Source: Thermanaerosceptrum fracticalcis
GTDB lineage: Bacteria; Bacillota; Peptococcia; DRI-13
Length of the DNA: 64,000 bases
Direction of reading: 5' to 3'
Assembly: GCF_000746025.2 (NCBI RefSeq)
Contig: NZ_CP045798.1
Location: forward strand, 2,799,001 to 2,863,000
Below, piece after piece: positions 41,777 to 49,482 of this stretch. Both the position numbers and the translations under genes were made by a program. How positions within the stretch are numbered: position 1 is the first letter of the stretch; each line of letters starts with the position of its first letter. The notes under the pieces are model-generated. The model worked only from the letters and a program-made list of their open reading frames with translations, did not search any database and was not told the origin of the DNA.

Positions 41777-42394
41777 ATGGGAAAGCATGTCCTAAGGGCG
41801 GACAAACGTCCTGTCAATACCAAACATACAGTAAGGGAACTAAGAAAAAAAGGATACGTTCCCGGCGTTCTTTACGGGAGCAAAATCGGTAATATTCCTA
41901 TTAAAATAGCGGAGAGAGACTTAAGCAGAGTGGGCGGCGCCCATGTCATCGAGGTTACCCTGCCCCAAGGGTCATATCCTGCTGTTATTAGAGAAATACA
42001 AAAACATCCGGTGAACGGAGAGATTCACCATGTGGACTTGCAGCAGGTGGACCTTAATAAGAAAATTCGTACGGAGATACCTATCCAGGTCACCGGTACG
42101 CCTGTGGGTATAAAAATGGGCGGTGTGCTCCAGTTGGGTGAAAGGTCTGTGGAAGTTGAGGCCTTACCGGCGGAAATTCCCGACTACCTGGAAGCGGACA
42201 TCACTGCTCTGGAAATTGGAGACAAGTATACCGTTTCCGACCTGCAAAAAACTACGCCCTTAAAGATTATAAGTGAGTTGGATTCTGTTATTGCTGTGGT
42301 GGTAGCGCCCAGAACGGCAGAGACTATAGAGGAGGAGCAAACTGCACCGGAGCTTCCTCACGGGGACCCTGTGGTAGAAAACGGGCAGGAGTAA
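41777..42394 (+). CDS. rplY: 50S ribosomal protein L25/general stress protein Ctc
   Basis: The 205-residue protein is the long (TL5/CTC) form of L25, which binds 5S rRNA. The N-terminal domain (LRKKGYVPGVLYGSKIGNIPI; HPVNGEIHHVDLQQVDLNKKI) is followed by the beta-rich C-terminal domain (GVLQLGERSVEVEALPAEIPDYLEADI). It keeps the B. subtilis position between prs and pth. Confidence 0.96.
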   Translation: MGKHVLRADKRPVNTKHTVRELRKKGYVPGVLYGSKIGNIPIKIAERDLSRVGGAHVIEVTLPQGSYPAVIREIQKHPVNGEIHHVDLQQVDLNKKIRTEIPIQVTGTPVGIKMGGVLQLGERSVEVEALPAEIPDYLEADITALEIGDKYTVSDLQKTTPLKIISELDSVIAVVVAPRTAETIEEEQTAPELPHGDPVVENGQE

Positions 42395-42433
42395 CTCGCC
42401 TCCTTTAGGGTATAGAGAGGTGGAGGAGATAAC

Positions 42434-43018
42434 GTGAAGCTGATTGTTGGTTTAGGCAATCCGGGGAAGAAGTACGAAAAAACCCGCCATAATATTGGTT
42501 TTATGGTTGTGGATGAACTGGCATCAATCCTGGAAGTTGCGATTGAAAAAAAACAGAACCAGGCTCTTTTAGGCCAGGGATTTCTGGACGGAGCAAAAGT
42601 GCTGTTGGCTAAACCCCAAACTTACATGAACAGGAGCGGTGAGGCCGTCTTGGAGCTGTTAAATTATTACCAGGACAGCATCGACGATCTCATTGTGATA
42701 CATGATGATCTGGATATGGAATTCGGCCGCATCCGCTTTAAGCCGGGAGGAGGGACGGGGGGCCACAATGGCCTCAAATCCATTACGCAAATGTTGAATT
42801 CTCCCGATTATGGCCGTCTAAAAATTGGCATTGGCCGTCCTCCCCAGTTCATGAAGGTAGAAAACTATGTTTTAAGTGAATTCACCGGAGCGGAAACAAA
42901 GGTTTTGCCTGAACTGATAAAAGTGGCAGTGACCGGGTTAAAGACCTGGTGCAGTGCCGGCATAGAAAAAGCCATGAATGATTTTAATGGGGTACATATT
43001 AAATCAGATATAGAATAA
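42434..43018 (+). CDS. pth: Peptidyl-tRNA hydrolase Pth
   Basis: Pth recycles peptidyl-tRNA dropped by ribosomes. The 194-residue enzyme has VGLGNPGKKYEKTRHNIGFM with the catalytic His, KPQTYMNRSGEAV, the catalytic Asp in VIHDDLDMEFGRIRFK, and GGTGGHNGLKSI. The GTG start follows GGAGGAG. In B. subtilis it is called spoVC and lies at the same place. Confidence 0.97.
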   Translation: MKLIVGLGNPGKKYEKTRHNIGFMVVDELASILEVAIEKKQNQALLGQGFLDGAKVLLAKPQTYMNRSGEAVLELLNYYQDSIDDLIVIHDDLDMEFGRIRFKPGGGTGGHNGLKSITQMLNSPDYGRLKIGIGRPPQFMKVENYVLSEFTGAETKVLPELIKVAVTGLKTWCSAGIEKAMNDFNGVHIKSDIE

Positions 43019-43034
43019 AGATGGTGAGATTATT

Positions 43035-43069
43035 GGGGAATGTTACCCGGAAGGTGGATAACGTTCCCC
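43035..43069. repeat. Hairpin with GGGGAA/TTCCCC ends after pth
   Basis: GGGGAATGTTA and TAACGTTCCCC pair (one G-T pair), with CC and GG pairs possible inside the 13-base centre. It lies 17 bases after pth, and only a weak T-rich tail follows. It may be a terminator or a REP-like palindrome. Confidence 0.5.
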
Positions 43070-43114
43070 TATTATGTTAATACTATTCACTAGCCTTGTG
43101 GAATGGAGGATGAC

Positions 43115-43516
43115 ATGACGTATTTGGGAGCAGGCCTGGTGGCTGCGCTTTTGGCCTGGGGGTTAAACGTGCTGATAGTCAAGGGCGGGGGAGAACGATG
43201 TATCATTTGGGTGATTCCCTGGCTGGAGGAGTTCATCAAAACGGGAACCGCCTTACTTTTAAGAACTTCCATCCCCCTTACCCACGGGGTCTTTGGTTTG
43301 GTGGAAGCGGTACACGACTACCTGTCCTCCCGCCGTTTGGGATTTTGGGCCGGGTTGGCCAGTGTCTTGAGTCACTGGTTCTTTGGACAAATTACCCAAT
43401 ATCTTTTCAGCCAAACCGGCTACTGGCTTTTAGGTGCAGGCGCGGCAGCTCTTGTCCATGTTTCATGGAACCTGGCTATTACCCGGCTCTTCGCCAGCCT
43501 GCAGCGGATAAAGTGA
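43115..43516 (+). CDS. Small membrane protein with PrsW/CPBP-like motifs
   Basis: The 133-residue membrane protein has three to four hydrophobic segments and glutamates and histidines in membrane-near positions: PWLEEFIKT (EExxK), FGLVEAVHD and HVSWNLA. These resemble the EE and H motifs of PrsW/CPBP intramembrane proteases, but the protein is shorter than most. ATG 43115 follows GGAGG by five bases. It lies between pth and fin, where B. subtilis has no gene. I assign no substrate. Confidence 0.65.
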   Translation: MTYLGAGLVAALLAWGLNVLIVKGGGERCIIWVIPWLEEFIKTGTALLLRTSIPLTHGVFGLVEAVHDYLSSRRLGFWAGLASVLSHWFFGQITQYLFSQTGYWLLGAGAAALVHVSWNLAITRLFASLQRIK

Positions 43517-43534
43517 AAGAAGGGGGTTTAGTCT

Positions 43535-43768
43535 TTGCGGCTTATCTATATTTGTGACCGTTGTGCTAATTATATTGATGAAATTGAAATGAACGCCCTG
43601 GATGAGGGACGGTTGGGTTTTGATATCTTAACCGAAGAGGAACGGGAGGATTTAGTGCACCTGGATTGGGAGCGACAGGTAGGAACGGTAAAAGCCATCT
43701 GTGATACCTGTATGGCTAAATTAAATGATGGCACTGTAAGCCTGTGGGTTCCCTATGGACCCCATTAA
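43535..43768 (+). CDS. fin: Anti-sigma-F factor Fin
   Basis: The 77-residue protein matches Fin (YabK): a first CxxC near the start (YICDRCANYIDEIE), LGFDILTEEEREDLVHLD, and a second CxxC in AICDTCMAKL, forming a zinc ribbon. In B. subtilis Fin blocks sigma-F in the forespore and helps the switch to sigma-G. The TTG start at 43535 follows GGGGG. The position between pth and mfd is the same as in B. subtilis and supports the call. Confidence 0.93.
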   Translation: MRLIYICDRCANYIDEIEMNALDEGRLGFDILTEEEREDLVHLDWERQVGTVKAICDTCMAKLNDGTVSLWVPYGPH

Positions 43769-43910
43769 GTATTCTTTACTCATTTAATTAACGAAGAAAC
43801 TCTAGTCTAAAAAATGCAATATATTATATAATGTAGTGGTAACTACAAAACATCATGAAGGTAGGTGGGGGTCAGCCGGACGCCCACTATTTGGCATTGG
43901 AGGAACATCA

Positions 43911-46900
43911 ATGGCTTTGCAATCCATCATTGCACATCTCAAAAAAATTAAAGAATTTAATTATCTTTTGGAGCAATTGAAAAAAGGCAGGGAAACTTTT
44001 GTTTACGGTGTTGCCGGTTCCCAGAAAACCCTGCTTACAGCTGCTTTACTGGTTGACCAGGAGAAGCCCCTGCTTTATATCGTAGAGAATCCCCAGCGGG
44101 GTAAAGAAGTGTTTGATGATTTGAACAATTTATTACCTGACTGGTTGATACAGTATTTCCCTGCCTTTGAGACTTTACCCTTTGAGGTCATAGCCCAGAG
44201 CCATGAGACCCAGCGCAAGCGGCTGGAAGTGCTGCAAAACCTGGTGACAAATGGCAAGAAACATGTGGTTATCTCTACCTGGGAGGCCCTCATTAAAACC
44301 TTGATGGCACCTGAAAATTTTAAAAGGGCTATAGTAAACCTTACAGTAGGGGAACGGGTGCAGATTGACCAGCTCTTACAGCACTTGATCAGTGTGGGTT
44401 ACCAAAGGGTAGATATGGTGGAGGACAAAGGGCAGGTCTCTTTGCGGGGGGGGATCCTGGATATTTTCTCCGTTACGGCGGAACAACCCTACCGGATTGA
44501 ATTTTTCGACGACGAAATAGATTCTATCCGGGTTTTCTCCATAGAAAGCCAGCGCTCTATTGACAAAATAAAAGAAGTGACGATTGCCCCCGCCGCTGAA
44601 TTCTTCCTTTGGGGACATGATACGGAAGAGGCGCTCATGCACTTACAGGCTGAAGCCCAGCAGCTCTTAAAATCCATGGAAAAGCGGGGGAACATAGACG
44701 GGTTTAACTATCTGACCGCCAGGATGAAGGAAATTCTGGAAAAAATCAGGGAGAACCAGTATTTCCCCGGTTTTGAACAGCTGCAGCCTTATTTCACCCA
44801 GGGCAAATACTCCCTTTTATCCTATTTCAGAGAGGATCCCTTTATCATTTTGGATGAGCCCAACCGGCAGAGGGAGGCTGCCTTAGCCCGGGAAAAAGAA
44901 CACCAGGAAACTTATGTGGCCTTATTGGAAAAAGGGAAAGTATTACCGGGTCAGGCCGCTAATTATTTCTCCTGGGATGAATTATGGGAAACTATGAAAA
45001 AGAGAAGACCCCTATTTTTTTCTTTACTCCCCAAAAAACCGGTGGGATCCGAAAGCGTCAACCTGGTAGGTGTTACCGCCAAGACCCCCAGTTTATTTAT
45101 GGGTAAGACTAAACTCCTGGCTGATGAATTAAAAGAGTGGAAGAGACAGAAATATGGTGTTTTAATCCTGGTAAACTCTGAAGAAAGGGCGGAGAGGTTA
45201 AAACAAAGCCTCTGGGATAGCGGTGTGGAAGTTTCTATCGCGAAAAGAGGATCCCCCTTATCCTTAGAAAATATCACCGTCAGTTTTGGTTATCTCACCA
45301 GCGGGTTTGAGTTTACCACCTGGAAAGTTGTTGTTCTCACAGAACATGAATTCTACCACCAGCCCAAGAAACGCCCACCTCGCAAGATGTTCCAGGAAGG
45401 TAAGAAGGTAACTGTCCTGGAGGACCTTAAACTTGGGGATTATGTGGTCCATATTAATCACGGTATTGGCCGCTACATGGGCATTGAAAAACTGGCTGTG
45501 GGCGACGCGGAAAGGGACTACCTCGTTATCAAATACCAGGGTGAAGATAAACTGTATGTTCCTACCGATCAGGTAGGGCTTTTGCAGAAGTACTTCAGCC
45601 AGGAGGGGCAGGTGCCCAAGCTTTCAAAGCTGGGGGGCAATGAATGGAATAAGGTTAAAAGCAAAGTTAAGGCTGCGGTAAAGGATTTGGCCGAAGAATT
45701 GTTAAATCTTTACGCTGTACGAGAGTCGGCCCGCGGTTTTGCTTTTAGTCCCGATACACCCTGGCAGATGGAATTTGAAGATGCCTTCCCTTACGAAGAG
45801 ACAGAGGACCAGCTGCGGGCCATCCGGGAAGTGAAACGCGACATGGAAAAGCCCCGTCCCATGGATAGACTCCTTTGCGGTGATGTAGGTTATGGGAAAA
45901 CAGAGGTCGCTATCCGGGCAGCCTTTAAAGCCGTGACCGATGGAAAACAAGTAGCCGTCTTAGTCCCCACTACGGTCTTAGCACAGCAGCACTACAATAC
46001 CTTTAAGGAAAGATTTGAGGGTTTTGGTGTAAATGTTGCCGTCCTAAGCCGCTTCCGTTCCGCCAAAGAACAGAAAGCTGCCCTGCAAGAACTGGCCCGG
46101 GGGCGTGTGGATATTATCATTGGTACGCACCGGCTTTTATCCACTGATGTTAAATTTAAAGACCTGGGGCTTCTGATTATCGATGAGGAACAACGTTTTG
46201 GGGTAGTGCATAAGGAGAAGTTGAAAAAAATCCGTAAAACGGTAGATGTTTTAACCTTAACGGCTACACCTATTCCCCGGACTTTACACATGTCTTTAGT
46301 AGGAGTAAGGGATATGAGCGTGATTGAAACACCTCCGGAAGACCGTTATCCTGTGCAAACCTTTGTGGTGGAATTCAGCCCTCAACTTGTACGGGAAGCA
46401 ATCCGCCGGGAGTTAGGCCGTGGTGGGCAGGTCTATTACGTGCACAACCATATAGAGGACATTGAAAAGGCTGCCCATTTTGTACAAGACATGGTGCCGG
46501 AGGCCCGTGTGGGGGTGGCCCACGGTAAGATGTCTGAAGACCAACTGGAGAATGTCATGCTGGATTTCATGGAAGGGGAACTGGATATTCTAGTCTGCAC
46601 AACCATTATTGAAACGGGCTTGGATATTTCTAATGTCAACACCTTAATTATTGATGACGCTGACAGATTAGGACTATCCCAGCTTTACCAGCTGCGGGGC
46701 AGGGTAGGACGCTCCAACCGGGTAGCCTATGCTTATTTAACTTACAATAAGGATAAGATTCTGTCGGAAGTAGCCGAGAAACGCCTCAACGCCATACGGG
46801 AGTTTACGGAATTAGGTTCAGGTTTTAAAATAGCCATGCGAGATTTGGAAATCAGGGGAGCAGGTAATATCCTGGGTGCCGAGCAACATGGGCATGTGGC

Positions 46901-47450
46901 CGCTGTAGGTTTTGATTTATACTGCCGCATGTTGGAAGATGCGGTCAAAGAAGCCCGGGGCGAGGAATTGCCCATAGAAAAAACCATAAGCATTGATATT
47001 CAGGTAAAAGCTTACATCCCTCAGGAATATATCCCTGATACCGGCGTCAAAATTGATTTTTATCAGAGAATTAATGCCATAAAAGAAGTGAAGGAAATAG
47101 ACCAGCTGGCCGAAGAACTGGAGGACCGTTTTGGTGACATGCCCGAGCCCCTCGTCAACTTGCTGCGCATTGCCGCCATTAAAATTTCCGCTGTCCCGGC
47201 AAAAATCCAGTCTATCACCCAGGAAAAAGATCTGATCAAAATTAAAATGGAGGATGACCACGGCCTTACCGGCAACCAGCTGATGAGCCTGGCCAGGCGT
47301 TACCGGCGGCAGGTCAGTTTCAGTGCTGCGGCCGGTTTAGAGATTGTGGTAAATATCCGGAACTTGGAAAGGAAACAGATGCTCTTATTCTTAGAAGAAA
47401 TTATTTTGGAAATATCCTCCCTTGCCCGGAAGGAAGCGGCTTTGGTATAA
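43911..47450 (+). CDS. mfd: Transcription-repair coupling factor Mfd
   Basis: Mfd removes stalled RNA polymerase and recruits UvrA. The 1179-residue protein has the UvrB-like N-terminal modules (FVYGVAGSQKTLLTAALL; LRGGILDIFSVTAEQPYRIEF) and the RNA-polymerase-interacting CarD-like domain (DYVVHINHGIGRYMGIEKL). A RecG-like translocase follows, with CGDVGYGKTEVAIRAAF, IIDEEQRFGV and TATPIPRTL, then the TRCF domain. ATG 43911 behind GGAGG is preferred over an in-frame GTG/ATG 75 bases upstream. A purine-rich hairpin region precedes it. Confidence 0.97.
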   Translation: MALQSIIAHLKKIKEFNYLLEQLKKGRETFVYGVAGSQKTLLTAALLVDQEKPLLYIVENPQRGKEVFDDLNNLLPDWLIQYFPAFETLPFEVIAQSHETQRKRLEVLQNLVTNGKKHVVISTWEALIKTLMAPENFKRAIVNLTVGERVQIDQLLQHLISVGYQRVDMVEDKGQVSLRGGILDIFSVTAEQPYRIEFFDDEIDSIRVFSIESQRSIDKIKEVTIAPAAEFFLWGHDTEEALMHLQAEAQQLLKSMEKRGNIDGFNYLTARMKEILEKIRENQYFPGFEQLQPYFTQGKYSLLSYFREDPFIILDEPNRQREAALAREKEHQETYVALLEKGKVLPGQAANYFSWDELWETMKKRRPLFFSLLPKKPVGSESVNLVGVTAKTPSLFMGKTKLLADELKEWKRQKYGVLILVNSEERAERLKQSLWDSGVEVSIAKRGSPLSLENITVSFGYLTSGFEFTTWKVVVLTEHEFYHQPKKRPPRKMFQEGKKVTVLEDLKLGDYVVHINHGIGRYMGIEKLAVGDAERDYLVIKYQGEDKLYVPTDQVGLLQKYFSQEGQVPKLSKLGGNEWNKVKSKVKAAVKDLAEELLNLYAVRESARGFAFSPDTPWQMEFEDAFPYEETEDQLRAIREVKRDMEKPRPMDRLLCGDVGYGKTEVAIRAAFKAVTDGKQVAVLVPTTVLAQQHYNTFKERFEGFGVNVAVLSRFRSAKEQKAALQELARGRVDIIIGTHRLLSTDVKFKDLGLLIIDEEQRFGVVHKEKLKKIRKTVDVLTLTATPIPRTLHMSLVGVRDMSVIETPPEDRYPVQTFVVEFSPQLVREAIRRELGRGGQVYYVHNHIEDIEKAAHFVQDMVPEARVGVAHGKMSEDQLENVMLDFMEGELDILVCTTIIETGLDISNVNTLIIDDADRLGLSQLYQLRGRVGRSNRVAYAYLTYNKDKILSEVAEKRLNAIREFTELGSGFKIAMRDLEIRGAGNILGAEQHGHVAAVGFDLYCRMLEDAVKEARGEELPIEKTISIDIQVKAYIPQEYIPDTGVKIDFYQRINAIKEVKEIDQLAEELEDRFGDMPEPLVNLLRIAAIKISAVPAKIQSITQEKDLIKIKMEDDHGLTGNQLMSLARRYRRQVSFSAAAGLEIVVNIRNLERKQMLLFLEEIILEISSLARKEAALV

Positions 47451-47488
47451 TGGGCTAGACTGGTGCATAGAGAAAGAGGGGAAAATAC

Positions 47489-48487
47489 ATGAAAAAACGT
47501 TTAGTTATTGCGACTTTGCTTATCCTTAGTTTACTTGTTTCCGCCTGTGGGTCCAAAGTTGTGGCTACAGTCAACGGGGAGAAGATTACGGAACCCGAGC
47601 TGAAGTCCCGCGTAGAGCAGGTGGCGGCTATGTACGGCTATAACCTGGATAGTGAGCAGGGTAAGGAAATACGCGGTTTTCTGGAAGAGCAGGTTCTGCA
47701 GAGTTTAATCGAAGAGAAGGTTGTACTGCAGGTTGCGAAGGAAAAGAAGATTTCCGTGAAAAAGGAAGACGTACAAGAGGAATTGAAGAAAATTAAAAGC
47801 CAGTTTCCCGGTGACAAAGAATTTCAGGATTTCCTGAAAGAACGGAAATTTGCGGAAAAAGACCTGACAGTATACCTGGAGCACCAGTTGATTCTGAACA
47901 AACTCTTTGATGAAGTCACCAAAGATATCACCACTACTTCCAAAGATATTAAACAATATTACGAGGAAAACAAGGAAGAATTTTTTGTACCCGAACAGGT
48001 CAAAGCCCGCAATATTGTGGTGAAAACGGAAGAGGAAGCAAAAGCGCTCATTGCCGAGCTGGACAAGGGGGCGGATTTTGCCAAGCTTGCTGTAGAAAAG
48101 TCTATTGACCCCACGGCGAAACAAAACCAGGGAGATATTGGCTACTTTGATAAAGATGCCGGTTTGGTTGAGGAATTCAAAACTGCCGCTTTTGCCCTTA
48201 AAGTTGGCGAATATACCAAGAAACCGGTACGAAGCATTTTTGGGTATCACATCATTAAGGTGGAAGATAGAACACCTGCCAAACAATCAACTTTTGAAGA
48301 AGTGAAAAAAGAGCTGGAGGAACGTTTTGTCTTTGAGGAGAAAAACGAAAAATTTGCCAATTATGTTGATGAAGTCATGGAAAAAGCAAAAATAGAGAAG
48401 AAAATTCCGGATAAAAAGGCTAATGAACAGAATCAAGACGGAACAAAAGGTAACGACCAGGCAAAAGAGCAAAATAAAGGAAACTAG
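47489..48487 (+). CDS. prsA: PrsA-like lipoprotein foldase (parvulin peptidyl-prolyl isomerase)
   Basis: The 332-residue protein has a lipoprotein signal (lipobox LVSACGS, Cys20), a SurA/PrsA N-terminal helical region, one parvulin domain (about 172-265: QVKARNIVVKTEEEAKALI, GDIGYFDKDAGLVEEF, FGYHIIKVEDRTP) and a charged C-terminal tail rich in K, N and Q. It folds secreted proteins outside the membrane. It lies after mfd and before spoVT, an insertion relative to B. subtilis but common in Clostridia. Confidence 0.95.
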   Translation: MKKRLVIATLLILSLLVSACGSKVVATVNGEKITEPELKSRVEQVAAMYGYNLDSEQGKEIRGFLEEQVLQSLIEEKVVLQVAKEKKISVKKEDVQEELKKIKSQFPGDKEFQDFLKERKFAEKDLTVYLEHQLILNKLFDEVTKDITTTSKDIKQYYEENKEEFFVPEQVKARNIVVKTEEEAKALIAELDKGADFAKLAVEKSIDPTAKQNQGDIGYFDKDAGLVEEFKTAAFALKVGEYTKKPVRSIFGYHIIKVEDRTPAKQSTFEEVKKELEERFVFEEKNEKFANYVDEVMEKAKIEKKIPDKKANEQNQDGTKGNDQAKEQNKGN

Positions 48488-48503
48488 AGAAAAATAAAGG
48501 GAA

Positions 48504-48540
48504 AAGAAGAGACGCGCAGAAAAGCGCGTCTCTTCTTTTG
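48504..48540 (+). terminator. Terminator after prsA
   Basis: A perfect 14-bp stem (AAGAAGAGACGCGC and complement) around AGAAAA, followed by TT. It lies 17 bases after the stop. Confidence 0.85.
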
Positions 48541-48635
48541 AGTATAAAAATGTCTTTTAAGACAAACATTAGAACTGGAAGGACTGGTAAAAGTGAGAGG
48601 AGGTTGACATTATTAGGCTATTTGGTGGAAAAAAA

Positions 48636-48666
48636 TGAATAATTAGCGATTAGAGGATATATACTA
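48636..48666 (+). promoter_or_regulatory. Possible sigma-G/F promoter of spoVT
   Basis: TGAATA (48636-48641) and TATACTA (48660-48666) are 18 bases apart, close to the forespore sigma-G pattern TGAATA-N17/18-CATACTA, 50 bases before spoVT. B. subtilis spoVT is sigma-G dependent. Confidence 0.5.
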
Positions 48667-48715
48667 TCACTGAAATAGTTTCCCTTAATAACCATAAGGA
48701 GGGACGGTGACCCGA

Positions 48716-49273
48716 ATGAAAGCAACGGGTATTGTTCGCAGAATTGATGATTTAGGTCGCGTTGTTATTCCGAAAGAGATCCGGAGAACCCTGCGTATTC
48801 GCGAAGGTGATCCTTTAGAAATTTTTGTAGATCGTGAAGGGGAAGTGATTCTGAAAAAGTATTCACCGATAGGTGAGCTTGGGGATTTTGCCAAGGAATA
48901 CGCTGATTCTCTTTATGAGGCTATTGGTCACATCGCTTGTATTGCAGACAGGGACCAGATCATAGCTGTAGCAGGCGGGCCCAAGAAAGAGTTCTTGAAT
49001 AAACGCATAGGACCGGCAGTAGAAAAAGTCATGGATGAACGCAAAGCCGTATTGATTAACCAGCCCGGCCAACATGCTTACTGCAGCATCTGTGCCGGTG
49101 AAGAAGGTGAATGTAAATATACGGCTGAGGTCATCGCCCCCATTATTGCCGAGGGTGACCCCATTGGTGCCGTTATTATTGCAAGCAAGGAACCTAACAC
49201 TAAGTTTGGTGACCTGGAGCTTAAACTGGCGGAAACAGCGGCATCTTTCCTGGCTAAGCAGATGGAACAATAA
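48716..49273 (+). CDS. spoVT: Stage V sporulation regulator SpoVT
   Basis: The 185-residue protein has an AbrB swapped-hairpin DNA-binding domain (MKATGIVRRIDDLGRVVIPK, then EIRRTLRIREGDPLEIFV) and a C-terminal GAF-like domain. It is the forespore regulator that adjusts sigma-G genes. ATG 48716 is taken from homology, since the B. subtilis protein also starts MKATG. A GTG at 48707 lies nearer the AAGGAGGG. The GAF domain has CSICAGEEGECKY, a cysteine cluster that the B. subtilis protein, as I recall it, lacks. Confidence 0.96.
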   Translation: MKATGIVRRIDDLGRVVIPKEIRRTLRIREGDPLEIFVDREGEVILKKYSPIGELGDFAKEYADSLYEAIGHIACIADRDQIIAVAGGPKKEFLNKRIGPAVEKVMDERKAVLINQPGQHAYCSICAGEEGECKYTAEVIAPIIAEGDPIGAVIIASKEPNTKFGDLELKLAETAASFLAKQMEQ

Positions 49274-49306
49274 AAAGAGGTGGTGTGATAAACACCACCT
49301 CTTTCA
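49274..49306 (+). terminator. Terminator after spoVT
   Basis: A perfect 13-bp stem (AAAGAGGTGGTGT and complement) around GATAA begins at the stop codon, ending CTCTTTC. Confidence 0.85.
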
Positions 49307-49314
49307 CGTAATAT

Positions 49315-49454
49315 AAGGAAAGGGGACACACCTGCTTAACTAGTTACTAGTCCTAGTGATTCTTGTCGGATGTCGGACGTCGGAAATCGAAATTCGTTTA
49401 CTGGACTCCGGTCACCGGTCACTGGTCACCAAATACGGTTAACGGTTAACGAAA
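49315..49454 (+). repeat. Twenty-unit drifting heptamer tract with the GGGGACACACCT end
   Basis: The tract begins AAGGAAA, GGGGACA, CACCTGC, identical to the left end of the element at 59170, and keeps a seven-base register to 49454. The unit changes step by step through ACTAGTT, TGTCGGA, CACCGGT and AACGGTT types. No right end (AGGAATGTCCCC) is found. No gene is seen in the 209-base gap between spoVT and yabM. Confidence 0.85.
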
Positions 49455-49482
49455 CTGGTATGATACGGGAGGAGAAAATTAC

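Noticed and set aside
43836-43910. N-terminal extension of Mfd by 25 codons
   Set aside because: The extension (VTTKHHEGRWG) has no counterpart in Mfd proteins as I know them, and GGAGG lies correctly before ATG 43911.
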